A stretch of DNA of 64,000 bases from JACCWP01 sp963801045. Lineage in GTDB: Bacteria; Actinomycetota; Actinomycetes; Propionibacteriales; Nocardioidaceae. The stretch lies in the NCBI GenBank assembly GCA_963801045.1, contig CAWDDC010000004.1, positions 1,178,001-1,242,000 of the forward strand, in the 5' to 3' direction. A program made the translations under genes and the position numbers. Position 1 is the stretch's first letter; each line of letters opens with the position of its first letter. Positions 25,764-33,702 of this stretch are shown here, one piece after another. The notes beneath the pieces were generated by a model. It made no database searches. It was not told the origin of the DNA and worked only from the letters and a program-made list of their open reading frames with translations.

Positions 25764-25919
25764 TTAGGCGCGTCGCGGTTGTGGAAGCTTGCCGCCCCCG
25801 GACGGCGGCGGCGGCTCGCCCGGTTTGGAGCGGTCCGCACGGATGACGAACAGCCAGATCAGGGCAACGATGATCACCCCTGAGCTCAACCACAGGGTGA
25901 ACGCGAGCAGCAGCAGCAT
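25764..25919 (-). CDS. Small single-span membrane protein, hypothetical
   Basis: The 51-residue frame from ATG 25917-25919 has one hydrophobic helix (LLLLAFTLWLSSGVIIVALI) followed by FVIRADRSKPGEPPPP and a Pro/Lys-rich tail. Base composition is like coding sequence. No family recognised. An earlier in-frame ATG would add 17 residues. Confidence 0.45.
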   Translation of the reverse strand: MLLLLAFTLWLSSGVIIVALIWLFVIRADRSKPGEPPPPSGGGKLPQPRRA

Positions 25920-26047
25920 CGAGCGTGATCTCCGGGTCCGGGGAGTCGTGGAACGAGGAGACTCACACACCCGGCGCGCCCTCGGGGCCGTTGTTACCCA
26001 ACTAATGGATACCTGTACGGAACGTGTCGAAGCGGCGCCGCACGCCG

Positions 26048-26113
26048 ACGCGACTCCTACGCGACTCCTACGCGACTCCTACGCGACTCCTACGCGACTC
26101 CTACGCGACTCCT
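26048..26113. repeat. Six tandem copies of an 11-bp unit
   Basis: ACGCGACTCCT occurs six times end to end without visible mismatch, and the next bases (AGCGACG) begin to diverge. Because 11 is not a multiple of 3, the array reads through all frames and is unlikely to be coding. There is no spacer sequence, so it is not CRISPR. It sits at the left edge of the accessory patch with the broken VOC gene. Confidence 0.95.
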
Positions 26114-26125
26114 AGCGACGTCCGC

Positions 26126-26346
26126 AGCCCACGATCGTCCTCAGCTGGAGGGATGAGCCGGAGAAGGGGAAGTCCCGGCTGCACGTCGACGTCAACGCCA
26201 CCGACCGCGATCAGGACGCCGAGCTCGAGCGTCTTCTTCAGCTCGGTGCCCGCCCCGGCCGACATCGGCCAGACGGGGGACGGGTCATGGCATGTTCTTA
26301 CCGACCCCGAAGGCAACGAGTTCTGCCTGCTCAGGGCCCCGCCTCG
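26126..26346 (+). pseudogene. VOC/glyoxalase-like gene remnant, 5' truncated and frameshifted
   Basis: One frame reads LSWRDEPEKGKSRLHVDVNA, then continues to ERLLQLGARP; after one extra base near 26256 the next frame reads ADIGQTGDGSWHVLTDPEGN and then EFCLLR. Together these match the C-terminal half of glyoxalase-like (VOC) proteins, whose hallmark is W-V-DPEGNEFCL. The N-terminal half is missing: a stop codon lies just upstream next to the tandem repeat. No intact product is possible. Confidence 0.75.
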
Positions 26347-26575
26347 ACCCGCTCTGATTTCTTCGGATGCGAGCGGGCCGGTTGCGCCGGTCCGCTCTCC
26401 GGGACCGTCGAGGATCTCCACGCCTTCGCGCTCGAGTTGGGCGACCCTTGTCGAGGGGAACGTCTCTCAGCAGGCAGAAGTTGGCACCGTGGGTCGCGAT
26501 CGGGCCCGGAGGGGAGTGTCACGCGACGTGCCGGCCTTAGGGAGGAGCGTCCCGTGGAGGGTGGCGCTGAAGCGG

Positions 26576-27349
26576 TCAGGCGAGAGAGCCCGCGAAGATC
26601 TGCCAGGCCAGAGCGGACTTGGCGACGAGGCTGAGGACGAGGTAGCCCCGTTCGCCGAATGCGTAGCTGCGCCACGGTCCAACCTCGCGGTACTGCAGCC
26701 ATTGGTTGACTCCAAAGCTCATGAAGAAGACGAACAGGGAAATGAAGATCCCGAACACGAAGCCAGGCACGTCCTCTCTGGCCGCCACGAGGTTCCAGGT
26801 GATGGCAACCCACGGTGCAGCGCCGGCGACGCAGCCGAACCAGAAGGGGAGCATGGTCGTCGATGTTCGCCCGGGCGGGTTCATGAGTTCCTGTAGCCAG
26901 CCGAAGAGGATCATCGCGATGTTGGCGCCGATGATCGCGAAGACTGCCGAGATCTCAACGATGCCGTTGTAGAAGGCGATCAACACGATCATGATGGTCG
27001 CGCTGAAGGAGTATTCGATCCACCGGAACGCATTGAGCCCGCGTCGCAGGTCCTTTTCGTAGCGACGGCGACCCGCGGTCGCGGTCACGAGATGATCGAT
27101 CGCGGCAAGGGCCAGGAACGCGACGATCGCCCAGCCGATTCGTACGTCGAGTACCGGCTCGGGGTCCGCGAGGTCGGTGCCCGGGGGCCCTTGCGCGTAC
27201 GACGCGATGATGGTGATCGCGAAGGTGCTGGCCAGGATGAGCACGGCCAGGGCCTGGGCCGCGTGTAGGACCGCCAAGCCGATGTTCCAACGGCGAAGCC
27301 CGAGCAGGGCAGCGTCATCGACACCGGTGGCGGTCGTCTGTGGGGGCAT
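26576..27349 (-). CDS. Heliorhodopsin
   Basis: The 257-aa seven-helix membrane protein matches heliorhodopsins, retinal-binding photoreceptors with inverted topology. The retinal Schiff-base lysine is Lys244 in SLVAKSALAW (helix 7), the counterion Glu112 in RWIEYSFSAT (helix 3), and His29 and His85 match the two cavity histidines. In the reference protein 48C12 these are Lys241, Glu107, His23 and His80, a near-constant offset. The helix 1-2 loop has GPPGT, also typical. Type-1 pump carboxylates (DTD, NDQ) are absent, so it should not pump ions. ATG at 27347-27349 gives normal length, but the ribosome-binding site is weak and coding-like sequence continues upstream in frame. No retinal-synthesis gene is in the window. 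Confidence 0.9.
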   Translation of the reverse strand: MPPQTTATGVDDAALLGLRRWNIGLAVLHAAQALAVLILASTFAITIIASYAQGPPGTDLADPEPVLDVRIGWAIVAFLALAAIDHLVTATAGRRRYEKDLRRGLNAFRWIEYSFSATIMIVLIAFYNGIVEISAVFAIIGANIAMILFGWLQELMNPPGRTSTTMLPFWFGCVAGAAPWVAITWNLVAAREDVPGFVFGIFISLFVFFMSFGVNQWLQYREVGPWRSYAFGERGYLVLSLVAKSALAWQIFAGSLA

Positions 27350-27620
27350 GGTCACCAGCGTAAAGGCCGCGTATGCACCTCGGCCGGAGCGGTGTTCGAT
27401 GACGTCGGCAGCGTGGAGAGAGTCGCCGTCGGGTGAGATGCGTGCGGGGAGGACGAAGTCGTCTTCGACGGCGGGCGCCTCGCGTCGTTCCCCTCGTGAG
27501 GCCAGCCAGACCGGCTCCACTCCGAACACGGCCCGGTTCTCGCCGAGGCGTTGTTCGAGGACTGCGAGAGCCTCGTGTTGTCGGAATGCGGCGTAGTACT
27601 CGATGTGGAAGGTACTGGCT
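27350..27620 (-). pseudogene. Coding-like stretch in frame upstream of the heliorhodopsin, cut by IS debris
   Basis: About 90 codons directly upstream and in the same frame as the heliorhodopsin contain no stop and have GC-rich third positions as in true genes (for example EYYAAFRQHEALAVLEQRLG and VFGVEPVWLASRGE). At its 5' side it joins the IS3-type remnant near 27620. I recognise no family. It is either the 3' part of a gene fused or adjacent to the heliorhodopsin, or a natural N-terminal extension. Confidence 0.5.
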
Positions 27621-28233
27621 CCCCTGTCCCGCGTGAAAGATGCAGCCGGACACCTCGTGACCCTCGGCCGGGCGGCGGTCCACGGGCTTGTTGTGGGCGT
27701 CCACGGCCAGCGCGGCAGGCATCCGGGCACTGATGAAGTAGCCCACGATCCCGTGGGCGAACACGTCCTTGATGGCACAGCAGAAGAACGTGCCCTCTCT
27801 TGTGGCGTGTTCGGTGATGTCGCTCAACCACACGCGATTCGGCGCATCGGCAGTGAAGATCCGCTGCACATGGTCCTCGAAGACTGGCGGCCCGCCCTTG
27901 GCGCCCTTCTCGCTCACCAGCGGGTACGTCATTCTCCCGAGGCCCAGCTTCAGATTCGCCCGCGGGAGAACTGCCGCCGCTCGGCCGCAGCACCTCGTTC
28001 TCCTGCTCCAGCAGCCTGGTGCGTCGCCGCAGCTGAGCCAGCTCCTCAGCCGCGTCCTCGGTCAACCCGGGGGCGCTCGCCGTCCTCGACATCGGCGGCC
28101 TCGAGCCAGTTCGTCAGCGTCGCCTCAGACACTCCGAAGTCTCTCGCGGTCTGCTTCAGCGTCACCCCGGAACCACGGCTACGGCGACCGCGACCACGTC
28201 GTCGCGAAACTCTTGGGGATAGGGGGCGGGCAT
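27621..28233 (-). mobile_element. Decayed IS3-family insertion sequence (orfA/orfB remnants)
   Basis: The orfA part starts at ATG 28231-28233 (PAPYPQEFRDDVVAVA), shifts frame to GVTLKQTARDFGVSEATLTN, then shifts again to TEDAAEELAQLRRRTRLLEQ, the helix-turn-helix and leucine-zipper regions of IS3 transposases. The orfB part (GAKGGPPVFEDHVQRIFTAD, NRVWLSDITEHATREGTF, then CIFHAGQGSQY) is a DDE integrase-core fragment. The orfB N-terminal region appears to be deleted and everything after GSQY is lost at about 27620. No terminal inverted repeats or target duplication could be assigned. Confidence 0.85.
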
Positions 28234-28352
28234 AGCGACATCCTCTCGTCCGGCGCTGAGCACCAGAAGTCAGTCGTCTCCTGTTCCTGCATCACGCCTC
28301 CGCCCACCTTCCGCGCAGACGGCTAGTCTCCGAGCAGGCTTCCTGGGAAGGG

Positions 28353-29000
28353 TTGACGTCGGCAGTGGACAGCTCAAGATCGACTGCAGCGGCCACCGCG
28401 ATGGTCGTCGGAGGCATCCTCGCCAGTGGGGTCTTCGTGCCCTTCACAGTTGCCCACGGCCCGACGTCGTACAACCTTGGGCGCGAGGTCTTGGGCTGGG
28501 ACATGCACTACTGGGGATTCCTCATGGGCACGCTCCCCCCGCTACTGGTCGGAGCCGGGCTCTGGTCGCTCCGCGGGCTTGTCACCGGCGAACGTCGCAC
28601 CGCCTTCCGTGCGCTCACCGTGATGTGCGTGGCGATGTTCCTCTTCGCCGCGATGAACGTCGCCTTTCGCGGTATTGGGCCACCGTTCGATCTCTTCCTG
28701 CTCGCTCCTGCCGGCGTGGTCGCTGCCCTGAGCGTTGGAAAGTGGCCGATCCGCCTCGTTCTGGGTCTGCTTGCCACCGCCTACTGCGTAGCTGCGGCCA
28801 TGGTGCTGATTCCCCTGGAGACCTCCGACAGCTTCGGAGGCTTCCGGATCTTCGGGGTCATCGCATACGCCGGCGTGGGTGTGCTGTGGGCCGCGTTCGG
28901 AGTCACCCTCTTCCGCACCGAGCCCCCGCGCCGCCGAGCCAGCCGACCAAGGGATGCGGACCCGGGTCAGCCTGTCGACAGCCGCGTTCGTCGGTACTGA
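28353..29000 (+). CDS. Hypothetical membrane protein with about six helices
   Basis: The protein has 215 aa if started at TTG 28353, or 211 aa from GTG 28365; the second has better spacing to GGGAAGGG at 28345-28352. About six hydrophobic helices span residues 15-190, for example MVVGGILASGVFVPF, GLLATAYCVAAAMVLI and FGVIAYAGVGVLWAAFGVTL. The C-terminus is Arg/Pro-rich and cytoplasmic. I recognise no family. It lies beyond the IS remnant, on the opposite strand. Confidence 0.6.
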   Translation: MTSAVDSSRSTAAATAMVVGGILASGVFVPFTVAHGPTSYNLGREVLGWDMHYWGFLMGTLPPLLVGAGLWSLRGLVTGERRTAFRALTVMCVAMFLFAAMNVAFRGIGPPFDLFLLAPAGVVAALSVGKWPIRLVLGLLATAYCVAAAMVLIPLETSDSFGGFRIFGVIAYAGVGVLWAAFGVTLFRTEPPRRRASRPRDADPGQPVDSRVRRY

Positions 29001-29481
29001 CGGCGGAGCCCCACGGAACGCGGACGGGTCGTTGTCGCGAAGCACGAGGCAGTCAAGCGCCGCAGATTGCGTGCGACTGTGCGAATCGGCCGCGATCCGG
29101 GCTACAGACGAGTCGTGCTCCGCGGCGGTCATCTGGCGCGACCCGCAGCAGGATCGGCTACTGGTCACGCTCCGCGTCCCAGATGCAGCGGACCAGGGGC
29201 GATGGCGCCGACCAGCTCGACACGCAAGGAGAGGCCGAGGACGGCCCGTCCGACGGCCCCGACCGACAAACGGTCAGTTGCCGTCGCCCAGGGCGGTCAA
29301 GGGGCTCCAGGCGGTCAAGGGGCTCCAGGCCGGTCGCGGGGGACGGCGTCCCAGAGCGCTCGGCGCACCGAGGAAGGCACCGAACTTTTCCCTTCGCGTG
29401 ACAGCCCACCGCCCGCTCAGCGTGGACGGTGGGGACCGGCCACCCTCGCGTCAGGCCGAGGACACGCCAGACGACGATCTC
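29001..29481. other. Gene-poor interval with an 18-bp direct duplication
   Basis: No frame here gives a convincing protein; the open frames are short and of skewed composition. The one structure I see is GCGGTCAAGGGGCTCCAG repeated back to back at 29293-29310 and 29311-29328. Confidence 0.5.
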
Positions 29482-30507
29482 TCAGGGATTCGGCAACACG
29501 TCCTTCACCGCGTCGACCATTTTGGCCAGGGCGGGACGGTCGTCACCGCCGCTGGCCCAGGCAGGGTCCTGCGGCAAGGGCCCCATCGGGTCGGCGTCCT
29601 GGGGCGTGGTCGCTCGCGGAGCCAGGGCGCGGCGAAAAGCCTCGTCCAGTCCGACCAGGCGGCGTCCCCGCGGCAGCAGCTTCAGGAAGTCGGTGTCCGC
29701 GACGACCATGTCGTGGTGAAGGCTCTCGACCAGTGCCTCGACCGTCGCTCGGGGCACGTCGGTGAGGCTGCCCACCAGGGTCCCGACCAGCGCAGTCGGC
29801 AACAGGGGCACACTGACCTGGCGCCGCTCGAGCCCGGCGTGCTCGGTGTAGGCCTCGAGCAGCGCGCCATAACGCAGTTGGTCCGGTCCTCCCACGTCGA
29901 AATGGCGCGAGGGACCGGTGTACTCCAGCGCACCCACCAGAGCCTCGAGCACGTCGACGGTCGCGATCGGCTGGACCATGGAGTCCATCCACGACGGCAC
30001 TGTGTGCACGGGCATCCGCTCGCTGACCTGCCGGATGATCTCGAACGAGGTGGACCCACTGCCCAAGAGCACCGCCGCGCGCAGCACCACGACGGTCGCG
30101 GGCAGGTCGCTGAGGATCTGCTCGACCTCGAGGCGCGACTCGATGTGCTCGGAGATCTCCGACTCGGCGACGTCCGGGACGATCCCTGAGAGGTAGACCA
30201 TTCGGCCGATGCTGTGGGCCCGTACGCCGTCGGCAAGGTTGTTGGCTGTCTTGCGGTCGTTATCGGCGAAGTCGTCCCCGCCCATGCCGTGGATCAGGTA
30301 GTAGACCGCGTCCACGCCATCGCACGCGGCTGTGACCTGCTCCGCATCGAGCGCATCCATGACCACTGTCTCCACGCGCTCGCCCCACCACGGCTGCTCG
30401 CGATCGGGGTTGGAGGTCGTGGTGCGCACCGCGTGGCCGCGGTCCAGCAGCAACGGCACCAGCCGACCGCCCACGTAACCGGTCGCACCGGTCACCAGAA
30501 TCTTCAA
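29482..30507 (-). CDS. NAD(P)-binding oxidoreductase, NmrA/atypical SDR family
   Basis: The 341-aa protein begins with a Rossmann dinucleotide motif, TGATGYVGGRLVPLLLDRGH, and follows the extended SDR pattern (VDAVYYLIHGMG, RMVYLSGIVPD, VVVLRAAVLLGSGS), as in NmrA-like or mycobacterial NAD-dependent epimerase-like proteins. The usual Tyr-x-x-x-Lys pair is not evident, so catalysis is uncertain. The start is TTG at 30505-30507 with an AGGA-type site upstream. The substrate is unknown. It may belong to the accessory patch rather than the core. Confidence 0.8.
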   Translation of the reverse strand: MKILVTGATGYVGGRLVPLLLDRGHAVRTTTSNPDREQPWWGERVETVVMDALDAEQVTAACDGVDAVYYLIHGMGGDDFADNDRKTANNLADGVRAHSIGRMVYLSGIVPDVAESEISEHIESRLEVEQILSDLPATVVVLRAAVLLGSGSTSFEIIRQVSERMPVHTVPSWMDSMVQPIATVDVLEALVGALEYTGPSRHFDVGGPDQLRYGALLEAYTEHAGLERRQVSVPLLPTALVGTLVGSLTDVPRATVEALVESLHHDMVVADTDFLKLLPRGRRLVGLDEAFRRALAPRATTPQDADPMGPLPQDPAWASGGDDRPALAKMVDAVKDVLPNP

Positions 30508-31032
30508 CTGTCCTCAGCTCTCCAAGGGAGATCGACCTCCGCGCCAGTAGAAACGTACGTGAGGCACGCCGGCGCCGCAGGCTCTGCACGCCGAGCATAT
30601 ACACCACGTGGCCGCTCGTCGGGATCATGCAGGAGGCGTACAGCACCGACGCGACCGCGCGAGCCAGCGGTCCTGGTGTTGAGGGCTCGGCCCAGCGGAG
30701 GCGTCCCGGCGAGTACCTCGTCGTCGTCGAGAACCTGATCAGTACGACGACGGGCAGCGGATCTCCATCATGGAGGGCGGGGATGCCCCCAAGTGGCGGA
30801 TCCGGTGGCCGGCTTGGCTTGTCTTCAGGAATGCTGCGTCCAGAGGACGAATCCGAACGGATCTTCACATCTGATTCGAAGCACTCTTGCCGGGGCCACA
30901 CCACGGCCGCACCAGGATGCATGTGACCGACAGCGGCCCCTGACCTGAGAGGGTCGGATATATGTGTCTTCCCTGGTGGGGCTGCTTTTGATCGCGTCAC
31001 CACGGCGGGGCCGCAGGTACATCTGTGCGAAC
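30508..31032. other. 525-bp interval with no supportable gene
   Basis: Open frames of up to about 100 codons exist on both strands, but none shows a ribosome-binding site, family motif or normal composition. The base composition is slightly lower in GC than the neighbours. It separates the accessory patch from glnA and should hold the glnA 3' region. Confidence 0.5.
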
Positions 31033-32457
31033 TCAGATGTCGTAGTAGAGCTCGAACTCGTGCGGGTGCGGGCGCAGCCGGATCGGGTCGATCTCCTGGG
31101 TCCGCTTGAAGTCGATCCAGGTGTCGATCAGGTCGGACGTGAACACGTCGCCGGCGAGCAGGAACTCGTGGTCGGCCTCGAGCGAGTCCATCACGGCGGG
31201 CAGGGTCGCCGGCACCGTGTTGACCTCGGCCAGCTCGTCCGGCGGCAGCTCGTACAGGTCCTTGTCGATCGGCGTGGGCGGCTCGATCTTGTTCCTGATG
31301 CCGTCCAGCCCGGCCAGCAGCATCGCGGAGAACGCGAGGTACGGGTTGCTGCTGGGGTCGGGGCAGCGGAACTCGATCCGCTTGGCCTTCGGGTTCGACC
31401 CGGTGATCGGGATCCGGATGCAGGCCGAGCGGTTGCGCTGGCTGTAGACCAGGTTGACGGGCGCCTCGAAGCCCGGCACCAGGCGGTGGTACGAGTTCAC
31501 CGTCGGGTTGGTGAACGCCAGCAGGCTCGGGGCGTGGGTGAGGATGCCGCCGATGTAGTAGCGCGCCAGGTCGGACAGCCCGGCGTAGCCCGACTCGTCG
31601 TAGAACAGCGGCTCGCCGTCGTTCCAGATCGACTGGTGGCAGTGCATGCCGGAGCCGTTGTCGCCGAAGATCGGCTTGGGCATAAAGGTCGCCGTCTTGC
31701 CGTTGGCCCACGCGACGTTCTTGATGATGTACTTGAACTTCATCGTGTCGTCGGCGCTCTGCAGCAGGGTGTTGAAGCGGTAGTTGATCTCCGCCTGCCC
31801 GGCGGTGCCGACCTCGTGGTGTGCGCGCTCCACGAGCAGCCCGCTGGTCTCGAGCGTCTTGACCATCTCGCTGCGCAGGTCGGCGTAGTGGTCGGTCGGC
31901 GGCACCGGGAAGTACCCGCCCTTGTAACGGACCTTGTATCCGCGGTTGCCCGCCGCCTCGTCGGTGCCGGTGTTCCAGGCGCCCGCGATCGAGTCGATGT
32001 GGTAATAGCCGGCCTGTTGCTTGGTCTCGAAGCGCACCGAGTCGAAGACGTAGAACTCCGCCTCTGGCGCGAAGAACGCAGTGTCGCCGATGCCGCTGCT
32101 CTTGAGGTACGCCTCCGCCTTGCGTGCGATGTTGCGCGGGTCGCGCGAGTACGCCTCGCCGGTGAGCGGGTCGTGGATGAAGAAGTTGATGCACAGCGTC
32201 TTGTCCACGCGGAACGGGTCGAGGTACGCCGACGTCGGGTCGGGGAACAGCGCCATGTCGGACTCGTGGATCGCCTGGAAGCCACGGATGGACGACCCGT
32301 CGAACATCAGGCCGTCCTCGAAGACGTCCGGCCCGAACGACGACACCGGCACCGAGAAGTGCTGCATCACGCCCGGCAGGTCACAGAACCGGACGTCGAT
32401 GAACTCGACACCTTCGTCCCGGACGTACTTCAACAGCTCGTCGGCGTTACCGAACAT
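31033..32457 (-). CDS. glnA: Glutamine synthetase type I (GlnA1)
   Basis: The 474-aa enzyme makes glutamine from glutamate, ammonia and ATP as a cytoplasmic dodecamer. Visible family features are MFDGSSIRGFQ near residue 51, the ATP/metal-site residues in FFAPEAEFYVF, the conserved NGSGMHCHQS, NRSACIRIP, and the adenylylation site Tyr402 in DKDLYELPPDE, which marks the I-beta type regulated by GlnE. A GlnR-type operator lies upstream at 32530-32567. The next gene on the other strand (RDD protein) is divergent. Confidence 0.97.
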   Translation of the reverse strand: MFGNADELLKYVRDEGVEFIDVRFCDLPGVMQHFSVPVSSFGPDVFEDGLMFDGSSIRGFQAIHESDMALFPDPTSAYLDPFRVDKTLCINFFIHDPLTGEAYSRDPRNIARKAEAYLKSSGIGDTAFFAPEAEFYVFDSVRFETKQQAGYYHIDSIAGAWNTGTDEAAGNRGYKVRYKGGYFPVPPTDHYADLRSEMVKTLETSGLLVERAHHEVGTAGQAEINYRFNTLLQSADDTMKFKYIIKNVAWANGKTATFMPKPIFGDNGSGMHCHQSIWNDGEPLFYDESGYAGLSDLARYYIGGILTHAPSLLAFTNPTVNSYHRLVPGFEAPVNLVYSQRNRSACIRIPITGSNPKAKRIEFRCPDPSSNPYLAFSAMLLAGLDGIRNKIEPPTPIDKDLYELPPDELAEVNTVPATLPAVMDSLEADHEFLLAGDVFTSDLIDTWIDFKRTQEIDPIRLRPHPHEFELYYDI

Positions 32458-32529
32458 GCGTCCTCCTCGGCCGTCCTACGGCCTGTGCGCGTGGTCCCAG
32501 CGAATTGCGGCTGACCGTAGGAGCGGCCA

Positions 32530-32567
32530 GTTACCCGGTGGTCACCTTGATGTTTCCCCGACGTTAC
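32530..32567 (-). promoter_or_regulatory. GlnR-type operator of glnA
   Basis: Read on the minus strand, four half-sites occur at exact 6-nt spacing: GTAAC-N6-GAAAC-N6-GTGAC-N6-GTAAC. This is the a1-b1-a2-b2 arrangement of actinobacterial GlnR boxes (gTnAc-n6-GaAAc). It lies 73-110 nt before the glnA start codon, where a promoter would be expected. Confidence 0.85.
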
Positions 32568-32601
32568 GGGTGCCGTCGGGCCACCCGCTAGCCTCGGCCC
32601 G

Positions 32602-32997
32602 GTGAGTGGAGAGGACCCCGGGCACCCCGGTGACCGGCTGGGACTCCCTGCCGCCGGCGCCGGCTCCGTCGCCGGCCTGGGCCGGCGGTTGCTGGCTCTG
32701 ATCGCCGACTGGGTGGTCTGCCTGCTGGTCGCCACCGCCATCGACCTCGACCGGGTCTACGGCCCCTCGCTGGTGCTGCTGGTCGAGCAGACCCTGCTGG
32801 TCGGGCTGCTCGGCTTCTCGATCGGCCACCGGCTGCTCGGGCTCGTCGTCGCGCGCCTCGACGGTGCCCCGGTGGGGCTGTGGCGGGCGCTGGTCCGGGC
32901 CTTTCTGCTCTGCCTGGCCGTGCCCGCCGTGATCATGGACCGCGACTCCCGTGGCCTGCACGACCAGGCCGCGGGCACCGTGGTGGTCCGGAACTAG
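32602..32997 (+). CDS. RDD family membrane protein
   Basis: The 131-aa protein starts at GTG 32602. It carries the RDD pattern: GRRLLALIADWVVCLL opening helix 1, a central helix, then GHRLLGLVVARLDG and the final DRDSRGLHDQAAGTVVV. RDD proteins have about three membrane helices and no common function. It is divergent from glnA and overlaps the 3' end of the DUF4191 gene by 4 bp (tail to tail). Confidence 0.85.
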   Translation: MSGEDPGHPGDRLGLPAAGAGSVAGLGRRLLALIADWVVCLLVATAIDLDRVYGPSLVLLVEQTLLVGLLGFSIGHRLLGLVVARLDGAPVGLWRALVRAFLLCLAVPAVIMDRDSRGLHDQAAGTVVVRN

Positions 32998-33692
32998 CGC
33001 CCCTGCATCATCCGGCGCATGCCCTTGGCGTTGGTCGGCACCGGCCCGCGCGGGATGGGGGCCTGCGGGCGCATGGCATCGAGGGCCCGCAGCCGGCTGA
33101 GCAGGTCGGTCATGTCGCCGGCGGTGATCTGCTTGGACAGCTTCTGCACGTGCCGCGACAGGCGCGGGATCGGGACGGCGCCCGGCTCGTCGCCGGCGAC
33201 GATCTCGGTGATCGGCACCTCGCCGACCACCCGGGCGTGCTTCTTGCGCTCCACGGTCAGCAGGTTGCGCACCCGGTGCGGCTCGCCCTCGCCGACCAGG
33301 ATGATCCCGGGCCGACCGACCACGCGGTGCACGACGTCCTGGTTCTTGGTGAACGCGATCGCCGGCTTGACGTCCCAGCCCCGGCGCAGCATCTGCAGCG
33401 CGGATGCCGCGGCGCCCGGCTGGCCCTCGACCTGCTTGTACGCCGCGCGCTCGACCCGCCGGCCGAAGACGACCATCACCGCGATCAATCCGCTCATGAC
33501 GCCCAGCGGGATGCCCACGAGCCAGCTCAGCCACACGCCCGCCACGAACGCGACGAGGGCGCCGACGGCGACGAACACAGCGAGCAGCAGCGGGCCGATC
33601 CATCGGTAGTGCTGCTTGGTGACGCGGTACGCCTGCCGGATCTGCCGGATCCGGCCCTGCGGTACGTCGGGGTCTGGGGACGCGCTGGCCAT
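32994..33692 (-). CDS. DUF4191 membrane protein
   Basis: The 232-aa conserved actinobacterial protein has two adjacent membrane helices (about residues 33-75), a basic N-terminus (RIRQIRQAYRVTKQHYRWIG) and a cytoplasmic C-terminal domain with GRPGIILVGEGEPHRVRNLL. ATG at 33690-33692 was preferred over an in-frame start 8 codons upstream. It commonly lies beside lipA, as here (10 bp downstream of the lipA stop), so it is probably co-transcribed with it. Its function is unknown. Confidence 0.88.
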   Translation of the reverse strand: MASASPDPDVPQGRIRQIRQAYRVTKQHYRWIGPLLLAVFVAVGALVAFVAGVWLSWLVGIPLGVMSGLIAVMVVFGRRVERAAYKQVEGQPGAAASALQMLRRGWDVKPAIAFTKNQDVVHRVVGRPGIILVGEGEPHRVRNLLTVERKKHARVVGEVPITEIVAGDEPGAVPIPRLSRHVQKLSKQITAGDMTDLLSRLRALDAMRPQAPIPRGPVPTNAKGMRRMMQGR

Positions 33693-33702
33693 GGGACAGA
33701 GG

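Noticed and set aside
26048..26113. Possible CRISPR or iteron origin.
   Set aside because: The 11-bp units are contiguous without spacers, and no replication gene, AT-rich segment or DnaA box is nearby.
27621..28233. Intact, active insertion sequence.
   Set aside because: At least two frameshifts in orfA, an internal deletion in orfB, missing DDE end and no recognisable terminal repeats.
30627..30926. 99-codon open frame on the plus strand in the gap before glnA.
   Set aside because: No ribosome-binding site, skewed Ser/Gly/Arg composition and no known motif.
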